Assembly (NCBI GenBank): GCA_002690405.1
Contig: NZEI01000009.1
Location: 32,625-37,661, forward strand
Reading direction: 5' to 3'
Length of the DNA: 5,037 nt
DNA from: Gammaproteobacteria bacterium
GTDB lineage: Bacteria; Pseudomonadota; Gammaproteobacteria; Pseudomonadales; Azotimanducaceae
Position 1 is the first letter of the stretch. Every line of letters starts with the position of its first letter. The notes under the pieces were generated by a model, which did not search any database, had not been told where the DNA came from, and saw only the letters and a list, made by a program, of their open reading frames with translations. Below are positions 1 through 5,037 of this stretch, in pieces. The position numbers and the translations under genes are program-made.

Positions 1-221
1 GTGGCCGCAACCAAGATCTTGTCGGCCAAAGGATCCAAGATAGAACCCAAGTGCGATTGCCAATTGTAGTGGCGTGCTAACGCACCATCGACGCCATCGG
101 ATATTCCTGCAATCGCCATAAGTGCCAGCGCCAGCGCAATTTCGCCGTGCCATAGAAACCAGGCAGTGGGCACCACCAGCAGCATACGCAGAATCGACAG
201 AACATTAGGCAGGTAATGCAT
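1..221 (-). CDS. CDP-alcohol phosphatidyltransferase, N-terminal part (cut by left edge)
   Basis: Members of this integral inner-membrane family transfer a phosphatidyl group from a CDP-activated lipid to an alcohol such as glycerol 3-phosphate, and so make phospholipid head groups. Only 73 residues are visible; the family is usually about 180-200 long. Residues 7-38 are hydrophobic and could form the first membrane segments. The signature D-x2-D-G-x2-A-R-x8-G-x3-D-x3-D is complete at residues 42-67 (D42, D45, G46, A49, R50, G59, D63, D67), so the metal- and CDP-binding site is intact, and DPLADK (63-68) is very PgsA-like. The ATG (219-221) shares its A with the TGA stop of the DUF2066 gene (TGATG). 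The upstream sequence has only a weak ribosome site, so translation probably depends on coupling. The alcohol substrate cannot be assigned: it could be a phosphatidylglycerophosphate synthase or a paralogue. The family is near certain; the specific reaction is not. Confidence 0.9.
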   Translation of the reverse strand, partial: MHYLPNVLSILRMLLVVPTAWFLWHGEIALALALMAIAGISDGVDGALARHYNWQSHLGSILDPLADKILVAA

Positions 222-1318
222 CAGTCACGCCACAACAAACTGGGCACGGCGGCATAGTCTTCAGTCGCCTGGGTTGCTAATCGACCATCGCGGGTCAACA
301 ACGATAACAGCAACTTCGCGCTTGCCGCAGTGCTGACATTCAACGCCATTTTGCCATCCACGATGGAGGCCACAGTGACGTCTTCAACGAACTCGAATTG
401 ACGAAAATACTTCATCATTCGAGCGTATTGCCCAATTTCCGTCACCTTATCCACGTGCAATATATGGTCAAACTGATCGCCGGCAAAAACTGTCATCGCC
501 GGCGCGAAATAACTGGTGGCTAACTCTGTGGCAACATTTGCTGCCTGTTCGGCAGTCAATCCTGAGAAATTAATAGTGACCGGATCTAGATCTTGCGCAA
601 AGGCGACCTGCCAATCGCCACTGTAGAGGGTCTGATCATCCACAGTCTCGGCGCGCATCCGGCCCACGATGAGTTGATTGATACCATAGCGATCGGTGGC
701 GCGGATAAGGGTTGGTAGAAAGTTACCCCAGACGATCCCTGACGAAACCTGCAGATTATCTTGCAGATCGAGCAACGGTAACGCCACCGGCAACCCTCGC
801 TTGCGCGCTTGGCGATGCATAGCTTGCCCAAGTTCCAGCTGACCGCCATCGCGCAGCAATGACCGCTGACCATCTTGCTCCACCACCATCCAAGCCATAC
901 TCAGGGGCCGCCCAGACCACCAGATCGGCAACCGCGCTGTTCGCACCAACTCCAATATTGCTTGCTCCTGAAATCTGACTTCCAGTGCCAGCGCTGCGCT
1001 GCCATCCTGAGAACTAGCCTGATCCGAACGAACGAATACGTACTCGCTATAAAAGCGATCAGGCCGGGCTAATGCGCTGTTGATCGGCTGGTTACGCGGA
1101 ATCGTGCCCAAACCAGTAACTCGCGACAGCACCTCAAGCAACGCCTGACGCGCTGCTTGCTGACGATTGCTTTCACTTTGATCATCTACTGGCTGTTGCA
1201 CCGTATAGAGTTGTTCATCGCTGATCCCTGCGATAACAGGCAGCGGCACAATCAGCAGCACGAGCACAAGCGCACAGTACCTGTACTTTGCAACAACACT
1301 GCTGGCGAGATGAGTCAT
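221..1318 (-). CDS. DUF2066 family secreted protein of unknown function
   Basis: This 365-residue protein matches, from memory, the uncharacterised gammaproteobacterial DUF2066 family, often found beside purM and hda. Residues 1-30 look like a Sec signal peptide: K11 and R13 precede a hydrophobic run (15-30), with likely cleavage after A30. There is no lipobox cysteine, so the product should be soluble in the periplasm or peripheral to the envelope. After cleavage I see a helix-rich region (about 45-70, ending SRVTG), an alternating alpha/beta-looking middle (130-250, with SMAWMVVEQDGQ and INQLIVGRM as strand-like stretches), and a C-terminal part (285-345) whose helix/strand pattern suggests a small ferredoxin-like or BON-like domain. 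These fold guesses are weak. The ATG at 1318 was chosen because GGAG lies 3 nt upstream; the in-frame GTG at 1327, which would add three residues, has no ribosome site. The stop overlaps the ATG of the phosphatidyltransferase, implying one operon and perhaps a shared envelope role. Confidence 0.85.
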   Translation of the reverse strand: MTHLASSVVAKYRYCALVLVLLIVPLPVIAGISDEQLYTVQQPVDDQSESNRQQAARQALLEVLSRVTGLGTIPRNQPINSALARPDRFYSEYVFVRSDQASSQDGSAALALEVRFQEQAILELVRTARLPIWWSGRPLSMAWMVVEQDGQRSLLRDGGQLELGQAMHRQARKRGLPVALPLLDLQDNLQVSSGIVWGNFLPTLIRATDRYGINQLIVGRMRAETVDDQTLYSGDWQVAFAQDLDPVTINFSGLTAEQAANVATELATSYFAPAMTVFAGDQFDHILHVDKVTEIGQYARMMKYFRQFEFVEDVTVASIVDGKMALNVSTAASAKLLLSLLTRDGRLATQATEDYAAVPSLLWRD

Positions 1319-1321
1319 AAA

Positions 1322-1325
1322 CTCC
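1322..1325 (-). promoter_or_regulatory. Ribosome binding site for the DUF2066 gene (decides the start)
   Basis: GGAG on the minus strand lies 3 nt before the ATG at 1318. The spacing is short, but no comparable site precedes the alternative GTG at 1327, so the ATG is the better start. Confidence 0.5.
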
Positions 1326-1349
1326 ACGAAACTTGTCTGGACAGGGCGC

Positions 1350-1355
1350 AGTGTA
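1350..1355 (-). promoter_or_regulatory. Candidate -10 box for the DUF2066 / phosphatidyltransferase operon
   Basis: TACACT (4 of 6 to the sigma70 -10 consensus) reads on the minus strand and would start transcription near 1343, giving a leader of about 25 nt before the ATG at 1318. The hexamer about 17 nt further upstream is a poor -35 match, so this is supported mainly by its position in the divergent spacer. Confidence 0.3.
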
Positions 1356-1372
1356 GCTAATTCCAGCTGCTA

Positions 1373-1401
1373 TTGAGAGCACCATCTGACATTCAGATAA
1401 A
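1373..1401 (+). promoter_or_regulatory. Candidate sigma70 promoter of purM
   Basis: TTGAGA (1373-1378, 5 of 6 to the -35 consensus) is followed after exactly 17 nt by GATAAA (1396-1401, 4 of 6 to the -10 consensus). Transcription would begin near 1408, about 60 nt before the chosen GTG start and beyond the GTG at 1402, which argues against that longer reading frame. An alternative lies downstream: TTCACG (1412-1417), 17 nt, TACACT (1435-1440), starting near 1447. Either or both may be used. I see no recognisable PurR-type operator. Confidence 0.45.
1384..1398. repeat. Perfect 6-3-6 palindrome in the divergent spacer
   Basis: ATCTGA-CAT-TCAGAT is a perfect dyad with 6-bp arms and a 3-bp centre. 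It sits between the -35 and -10 elements of the candidate purM promoter and overlaps the first three bases of the -10. That position would suit a dimeric repressor. The arm length could also arise by chance in a spacer of this size, so the dyad is a fact but an operator role is inference. Confidence 0.45.
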
Positions 1402-1456
1402 GTGGTTTGTATTCACGCACCGCCCTCGCCCCTGTACACTGCGCAGCAAAATTATC

Positions 1457-1460
1457 GAGA
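1457..1460 (+). promoter_or_regulatory. Ribosome binding site for purM (decides the start)
   Basis: GAGA, 7 nt before the GTG at 1468, is the best-spaced Shine-Dalgarno-like site. It supports that GTG rather than the in-frame GTG at 1402. The match is partial. Confidence 0.45.
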
Positions 1461-1467
1461 TCAGAGA

Positions 1468-2517
1468 GTGTCTGCATCCAAATCGCCTGGAGACGAGCCA
1501 GGATTGACCTACAAGCAAGCTGGCGTCGATATCGAGGCCGGAGCAGATTTGATTCGTCGCATCGCCCCGGCCGCCAAGGCCACCAGACGCCCGGAACTGC
1601 TCGGCGGACTGGGCGGATTTGCCGCCATGGCCGAATTACCGAGCGGCTATGACCAGCCGATACTGGTAACAGGCACAGATGGTGTGGGTACCAAACTAAA
1701 GCTTGCCATTGACTATGCGCGTCATGATGGAGTCGGCCAAGATCTGGTCGCGATGTGTGCCAACGATGTCCTAGTGACCGGCGCTGAAGCCTTTTTGTTT
1801 CTGGACTACTACGCCACTGGCAAGCTGGACGTCGATGTTGCAGAACGGGTGATCAAAGGCATCGCTAAAGGCTGCGACCTGGCCGGCTGCGCCCTGGCCG
1901 GTGGCGAAACTGCAGAAATGCCCGGCTTCTACAGCGACGGCGAATACGACCTAGCTGGTTTCTGCATTGGTGTTGTGGAAAAGCGCAAAATCATCGACGG
2001 CAGCCAAATTCAAGTCGGCAACAAGATCATTGGCTTGCCAAGCAGTGGACCACATAGCAATGGCTATTCCTTAGTGCGCAAAGTTTTAGAGCGTCAAGGC
2101 GTTGTGCCGAATGAAGATTTGCTAGACGACTTGTTGGCGCCGACCCGCATTTATGTGAAACCCGTGCGCGAATTGCTCAGCCAGATCAACGTGAATGGCA
2201 TGGTGCACATTACTGGCGGCGGATTTTACGAAAATATTCCCCGAGTATTTACCACATCAGATCATGCCGCGTGTATTGACCTCGACAGCTGGCAACGGCC
2301 TGAGGTATTTGCATGGTTGCAACAGGCCGGCAATATCAGTGAGGCGGAAATGCTTAGCACGTTCAACTGTGGTCTGGGTCTGTTGTTAATCGTCAATGAA
2401 CAAGACAGCGCGACTGCCGTGGATCTTTTGCGCGCCCAAGGCGAGCACCCCGTGGTCGTCGGCGAAATCGTCCCCGCAGGCACGCCTGGGCAACCCGGCC
2501 AGCTTGTGATCGCTTGA
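1468..2517 (+). CDS. purM: Phosphoribosylformylglycinamidine cyclo-ligase (AIR synthetase)
   Basis: PurM is the cytoplasmic enzyme that closes the imidazole ring in purine synthesis: FGAM plus ATP gives AIR, ADP and phosphate. The 349-residue product is family length (E. coli 345) and aligns along its whole length. Visible family motifs are GGLGGF (46-51), the glycine-rich TGTDGVGTK (68-76) of the PurM-type ATP-binding fold, LDYYATGKLD (112-121), GGETAEMPG (145-153), SSGPHSNG (192-199), LLAPTRIYVK (222-231) and HITGGGF (247-253). No key segment is missing. The frame stays open upstream to a GTG at 1402, but the extra 22 residues are proline-rich and unlike PurM, so the GTG at 1468 was chosen; the conserved LTYKQAGVDI then begins at residue 13, much as in E. 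coli. purN, the usual downstream partner, is absent: the next gene is dcd on the opposite strand. Expression is likely monocistronic, from a promoter in the divergent spacer. Confidence 0.98.
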   Translation: MSASKSPGDEPGLTYKQAGVDIEAGADLIRRIAPAAKATRRPELLGGLGGFAAMAELPSGYDQPILVTGTDGVGTKLKLAIDYARHDGVGQDLVAMCANDVLVTGAEAFLFLDYYATGKLDVDVAERVIKGIAKGCDLAGCALAGGETAEMPGFYSDGEYDLAGFCIGVVEKRKIIDGSQIQVGNKIIGLPSSGPHSNGYSLVRKVLERQGVVPNEDLLDDLLAPTRIYVKPVRELLSQINVNGMVHITGGGFYENIPRVFTTSDHAACIDLDSWQRPEVFAWLQQAGNISEAEMLSTFNCGLGLLLIVNEQDSATAVDLLRAQGEHPVVVGEIVPAGTPGQPGQLVIA

Positions 2518-2533
2518 CCCAAGAGTCCTGCAA

Positions 2534-2574
2534 ACAGCACAGGGCTGTCAAAGCCGAGGCTTCAAGTCTTCGGC
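2534..2574. terminator. Weak hairpins at the purM/dcd convergent junction
   Basis: Two small stems lie between the facing gene ends. ACAGC/GCTGT (2534-2538 with 2544-2548) has a 5-nt loop. The larger (2553-2574) has a 7-bp stem, GCCGAGG pairing with CTTCGGC through one G-T, around an 8-nt loop, and overlaps the last codons of dcd. Read on the minus strand the larger stem is followed only by TTT and then G; on the plus strand there is no T run. They may help end one or both transcripts, but neither is a textbook intrinsic terminator. Confidence 0.3.
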
Positions 2575-3125
2575 AGCGTCACCCCGGTCTGACCCTGATA
2601 TTTGCCGCCGCGGTCTTTGTAACTGACCTGGCAGCGCTCATCCGATTGAAAAAATAACATCTGCGCCACACCCTCGTTGGCGTAGATCTTTGCCGGCAGC
2701 GTCGTAGTATTGGAAAACTCCAGAGTAACGTGCCCCTCCCACTCCGGTTCGAGCGGCGTGACATTGACGATGATTCCGCAGCGCGCATAGGTGGATTTGC
2801 CCAAGCAAATGGTCAATACATCTTCTGGTATGCGGAAGTACTCAACCGTGCTCGCCAAGGCGAACGAGTTGGGCGGGATAATGCACACATCGTCTTCGAT
2901 ATCGACAAAGCTTTTGGCATCAAAGGCCTTGGGATCCACCGTCGCCGAGTGAATATTCGTGAACACTTTGAACTGTGGTCCACAACGAACGTCATAACCA
3001 TAGCTCGAAGTGCCGTAGGAAATTACTTTATTACCATCCTGGTGACGCACCTGGCCAGGTTCAAAGGGGTCAATCATCCCGGCTTCAGCTTGTTCAATAA
3101 TCCAGCGATCAGACTTTATGGTCAT
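2562..3125 (-). CDS. dcd: dCTP deaminase
   Basis: Dcd hydrolyses dCTP to dUTP and ammonia in the cytoplasm; a separate dUTPase then makes dUMP for thymidylate synthesis. The family forms trimers. The 187-residue product is full length and close to the 188-residue Pseudomonas enzyme throughout. Visible motifs are SSYGYDVRC (40-48), [11 protein letters not shown] (81-91), GKSTYARCG (109-117), the segment [17 protein letters not shown] (123-139), in which E136 should be the catalytic glutamate by position, GVAQM (152-156) and the C-terminal GQTGVTLPK (178-186), which should close over the nucleotide. It lacks obvious signs of the bifunctional dCTP deaminase/dUTPase. The ATG has AGAG 8 nt upstream. 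It lies 50 nt downstream of apbC on the same strand with no terminator visible between them, so the two are probably co-transcribed. It converges on purM. Confidence 0.97.
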   Translation of the reverse strand: MTIKSDRWIIEQAEAGMIDPFEPGQVRHQDGNKVISYGTSSYGYDVRCGPQFKVFTNIHSATVDPKAFDAKSFVDIEDDVCIIPPNSFALASTVEYFRIPEDVLTICLGKSTYARCGIIVNVTPLEPEWEGHVTLEFSNTTTLPAKIYANEGVAQMLFFQSDERCQVSYKDRGGKYQGQTGVTLPKT

Positions 3126-3175
3126 AGTTTGTTCTCTAGTGAGTGCAGTAATTCCGCAGCGGCCATTGACGCCTG

Positions 3176-4189
3176 TTAATCGTCAACCATGCGAATAGTT
3201 GGTGCAGCTTGCTCACGCGTCCACAAACGCGCTGCTAAATGCCTTGCCGCGTCGCGATATAATTCGCTGGCAGCTGATTCTGGTGCCGCTCGAACAGTTG
3301 GGGTACCGCCATCCGCTTGCTGACGGATCTCCATGGACAGAGGCAACTGGCCTAGTAACGGCACCCCGAGCTCGCCAGAAATCTTACTGCCGCCACCAGA
3401 GCCAAAGGGATGGCTTATATGGCCGCAACTTTCGCAGCAGTGCACGCTCATGTTTTCCAAAATACCCAGCACAGGAATATCTACCTTGCCGAACATCTCC
3501 ACCCCTTTCATTGCATCGAGCAAGGCAATATCTTGCGGAGTCGTAACAATGACCGCGCCAGCCACGGGCGCCTTTTGCGACAGCGTCAGCTGAATATCAC
3601 CGGTTCCCGGGGGCATGTCGACAATAAGGTAATCCAGATCACCCCATTGGGTTTGACCAAGGATCTGCTGCAGCGCGCCACTGGCCATAGGTCCGCGCCA
3701 GACCATGGGCGTTTTGTCGGTGATCATAAAACTCATGGACATGGCTTTCAGACCGTGGGCGCGGATCGGTTCAAAAAATTTGCCGTCCTTAATGTCGGGG
3801 CGCCGGCCTTCCTCAACACCGAGCATCATGCCTTGGCTGGGACCATAGATATCGGCATCCAGCAGACCGACCTTTGCGCCTTCGGCATCCAACGCTAACG
3901 CCAGATTTACCGCTGTGGTGGATTTGCCGACACCACCCTTACCACTGGCTACCAGCACAATGTTTTTAACCTGATTAAAGGCACGGCCATGATCGGCAGC
4001 AAAGCGCAGTTCTAAGTCGACCTCAGTGACACCCAGAAACTCGGCGAGTTGCTGCTGTAATTGGGCCTGCAGTCCATGCGCTGGATATCCTAGTGTTACC
4101 GAAATCCGATTCCCCGACGCCAAAATTCGCGCGCCCAATTCTTGCCAGGTTTTGCCTAGATAGGGATCTGTGAACTCTTCGACCTTCAT
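3176..4189 (-). CDS. apbC: Iron-sulfur cluster carrier ATPase ApbC/Mrp
   Basis: ApbC (Mrp) is a cytoplasmic P-loop ATPase of the Mrp/NBP35 family that binds an Fe-S cluster between two subunits and passes it to apo-proteins. The 337 residues comprise a short N-terminal MIP18/DUF59-type domain (about 1-66, with TDPYLGK at 7-13) and the ATPase domain. The deviant Walker A is GKGGVGKST (83-91), followed by DADIYGPS (111-118), WRGPM (164-168) and the Walker B-like DMPPGTGD (191-198). The cluster-binding CxxC is C252/C255, with an extra cysteine, C251, directly before it. The start cannot lie further upstream because an in-frame TAA immediately precedes the ATG. This makes the protein some 30 residues shorter than E. 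coli Mrp, mostly at the N terminus. The only ribosome-site candidate, AAGGG, lies 12 nt upstream, which is long. It is divergent from metG, as in E. coli, and probably heads an apbC-dcd operon. Confidence 0.96.
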   Translation of the reverse strand: MKVEEFTDPYLGKTWQELGARILASGNRISVTLGYPAHGLQAQLQQQLAEFLGVTEVDLELRFAADHGRAFNQVKNIVLVASGKGGVGKSTTAVNLALALDAEGAKVGLLDADIYGPSQGMMLGVEEGRRPDIKDGKFFEPIRAHGLKAMSMSFMITDKTPMVWRGPMASGALQQILGQTQWGDLDYLIVDMPPGTGDIQLTLSQKAPVAGAVIVTTPQDIALLDAMKGVEMFGKVDIPVLGILENMSVHCCESCGHISHPFGSGGGSKISGELGVPLLGQLPLSMEIRQQADGGTPTVRAAPESAASELYRDAARHLAARLWTREQAAPTIRMVDD

Positions 4190-4221
4190 TTATCTGCGGT
4201 GCCCTTAATCGTCAGCGCGCT

Positions 4222-4227
4222 AGTGTA
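4222..4227 (-). promoter_or_regulatory. Candidate -10 box for apbC-dcd
   Basis: TACACT on the minus strand would start transcription near 4215, about 25 nt before the apbC ATG. The sequence 17-18 nt upstream is not a good -35, so the call is tentative. A second weak TA-rich patch lies on the same strand around 4246-4252. Confidence 0.25.
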
Positions 4228-4254
4228 GTGCCCTTCGCGGGGCGGGTATAGAAC

Positions 4255-4307
4255 GGACTGCCGATTTACAGCACCGGATGACACTGCCGCCAAGCCGTCA
4301 GCAGTCC
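4255..4307. repeat. Spaced inverted repeat in the apbC-metG spacer
   Basis: GGACTGC (4255-4261) and its exact complement GCAGTCC (4301-4307) are separated by 39 bp. They lie upstream of the metG promoter and of the candidate apbC -10 box. They could be two half-sites or a chance pair; no T run or tight hairpin supports a terminator. Confidence 0.25.
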
Positions 4308-4347
4308 AACTTTATTACCACTAGCCACGCAGCATCGGTGAGCAAGC

Positions 4348-4378
4348 ACGACACTTTTGCAACAATCCACCTTATAAT
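4348..4378 (+). promoter_or_regulatory. Candidate sigma70 promoter of metG
   Basis: TATAAT (4373-4378) matches the -10 consensus perfectly. The best upstream partner is ACGACA (4348-4353, 4 of 6 to TTGACA) at a long 19-nt spacing; at 17 nt the hexamer is GACACT, which is poor. Transcription would begin near 4385, leaving a leader of about 33 nt. The bases just after the -10 (CTGCCCGCCCC) are GC-rich, a discriminator type associated with stringent control by ppGpp/DksA; that regulation is inferred only from base composition. Confidence 0.6.
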
Positions 4379-4408
4379 CTGCCCGCCCCTTGAGTCGTTC
4401 GATCAGCT

Positions 4409-4412
4409 AGGA
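4409..4412 (+). promoter_or_regulatory. Ribosome binding site for metG
   Basis: AGGA, 5 nt before the ATG at 4418, is a good Shine-Dalgarno site and fixes the start of metG. Confidence 0.75.
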
Positions 4413-4417
4413 CCTTC

Positions 4418-5037
4418 ATGCAACGCCAAATTTTTGTCACCAGTGCCCTGCCAAATGCCAATGGCCCAATTCATCTTGGCCATATGCTCGAGCATATCCA
4501 AACCGATATTTGGGTGCGTTTTCTGCGCATGCAGGGCCATGAGGTCGTTTATGTCTGTGCTGATGACACCCATGGCACCGCGACGATGATCAAGGCCGAG
4601 CAAGAGGGCATCACCCCCACGGAGCTCGTGGATGCGGTACGCCAAGAACACTTGGCAGACTTCAATGGGTTTTTAGTCGAGTATGATAACTATTACACCA
4701 CCCACTCCGAGGAAAACCGCCATTATTCGGAGCTTATTTTTTCGCGGCTGCGAGAACAGGGACTGATTTATACCGAGAACGTTGAGCAGCTATATGACGC
4801 AGAAAAAGGCCTATTCCTTGCCGATCGTTTCGTCATCGGCAACTGCCCTAAATGCAATGCTGACGGTCAGTATGGTGACAACTGCGAGAGCTGCGGCGCG
4901 ACTTACAACGCCACTGAACTCGGCAATCCGAAATCAATCTACTCCGGCACCGCACCAGAACTGCGTGAATCAGAGCACTACTTTTTTGACCTCGGCAAAT
5001 ATACCGATTTTCTCCGCGAGTGGACCCGATCCGGCAG
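4418..5037 (+). CDS. metG: Methionyl-tRNA synthetase, N-terminal part (cut by right edge)
   Basis: MetG charges tRNA-Met, both initiator and elongator, with methionine through a methionyl-adenylate; it is an essential cytoplasmic class I synthetase. The window holds 206 codons of a gene normally encoding about 550-680 residues. The class I HIGH motif appears as HLGH (19-22) after ALPNANGPI (10-18). CADDTHG (47-53) and THSEENR (95-101) match the E. coli protein. The connective-peptide zinc knuckles are CPKC (C143, C146) and CESC (C156, C159), placing it in the E. coli-like four-cysteine form. EHYFFDL (188-194) and WTRSG, at the right edge, follow as expected. The KMSKS loop, the anticodon domain and any C-terminal tRNA-binding domain lie outside the window. 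The ATG at 4418 has a good ribosome site and begins right at the conserved N terminus. It is divergent from apbC, a conserved arrangement in gammaproteobacteria. Confidence 0.98.
   Translation, partial: MQRQIFVTSALPNANGPIHLGHMLEHIQTDIWVRFLRMQGHEVVYVCADDTHGTATMIKAEQEGITPTELVDAVRQEHLADFNGFLVEYDNYYTTHSEENRHYSELIFSRLREQGLIYTENVEQLYDAEKGLFLADRFVIGNCPKCNADGQYGDNCESCGATYNATELGNPKSIYSGTAPELRESEHYFFDLGKYTDFLREWTRSG

Noticed and set aside
1402..1467. Upstream extension of purM from the GTG at 1402, giving a 371-residue protein
   Set aside because: The added 22 residues do not look like PurM, there is no good ribosome site, and the best promoter would start transcription downstream of that GTG.
2262..2540. 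92-codon open frame on the minus strand opposite the 3' end of purM
   Set aside because: It is a shadow of purM with low-complexity, unfamiliar sequence. It is not a displaced purN, as it has none of the expected formyltransferase motifs.
2730..3179. 149-codon open frame on the plus strand opposite dcd
   Set aside because: It lies almost wholly antisense to a clear dcd, has no recognisable protein family, and is explained by the codon bias of the opposite strand.
3410..3898. 162-codon open frame on the plus strand opposite apbC
   Set aside because: It is antisense to conserved ATPase motifs; its translation shows no domain and no ribosome site supports it.
4255..4307. Attenuator or riboswitch in the apbC-metG spacer
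   Set aside because: The 7-bp inverted repeat is too widely spaced, lies upstream of the metG promoter, and has no leader peptide, T-box motif or terminator stem with a T run.
4278..4589. 103-codon plus-strand frame overlapping the start of metG, and an 82-codon minus-strand frame (4403-4651)
   Set aside because: Both overlap the unmistakable N terminus of MetG in other frames and have no family resemblance.

Overview
The window looks like ordinary chromosomal DNA from a gammaproteobacterium. The reasons are the gene set (a DUF2066 protein beside a CDP-alcohol phosphatidyltransferase and purM; metG divergent from apbC, followed by dcd) and the proteins themselves: PurM and MetG align well with the E. 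coli enzymes from memory, and Dcd is close to the 188-residue Pseudomonas-type enzyme. I cannot place it below class, although the apbC-dcd adjacency and the Dcd type lean towards the Pseudomonas/Cellvibrio side of the group. I see no mobile element, CRISPR array, rRNA or tRNA, and no gene of obviously foreign character.

Layout from left to right. Positions 1-221 (minus) hold the N-terminal part of a CDP-alcohol phosphatidyltransferase that runs off the left edge. Its ATG overlaps the stop codon of a DUF2066 gene (221-1318, minus) encoding a secreted protein of unknown function. A 149-bp divergent spacer (1319-1467) carries candidate promoters for both directions and a perfect 6-3-6 palindrome, and leads to purM (1468-2517, plus). 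purM ends 44 bp from the convergent gene dcd (2562-3125, minus); a small hairpin overlaps that junction. Upstream of dcd on the same strand, after a 50-bp gap, is apbC/mrp (3176-4189, minus). A 228-bp divergent spacer (4190-4417) with a perfect TATAAT box leads to metG (4418 onwards, plus), which is cut by the right edge after 206 codons.

Functionally the window combines nucleotide metabolism (PurM for purines, Dcd for the dUTP/dTTP supply), Fe-S cluster delivery (ApbC), tRNA charging (MetG) and an envelope/lipid pair (DUF2066 plus the phosphatidyltransferase). Two syntenic blocks that are separate in Pseudomonas aeruginosa, hda/DUF2066/purM/purN and metG/apbC/dcd, are fused here, and purN is missing from its usual place after purM. 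I found no convincing undescribed system. The least understood part is the translationally coupled DUF2066-phosphatidyltransferase pair. No stretch longer than 300 bp lacks a gene.
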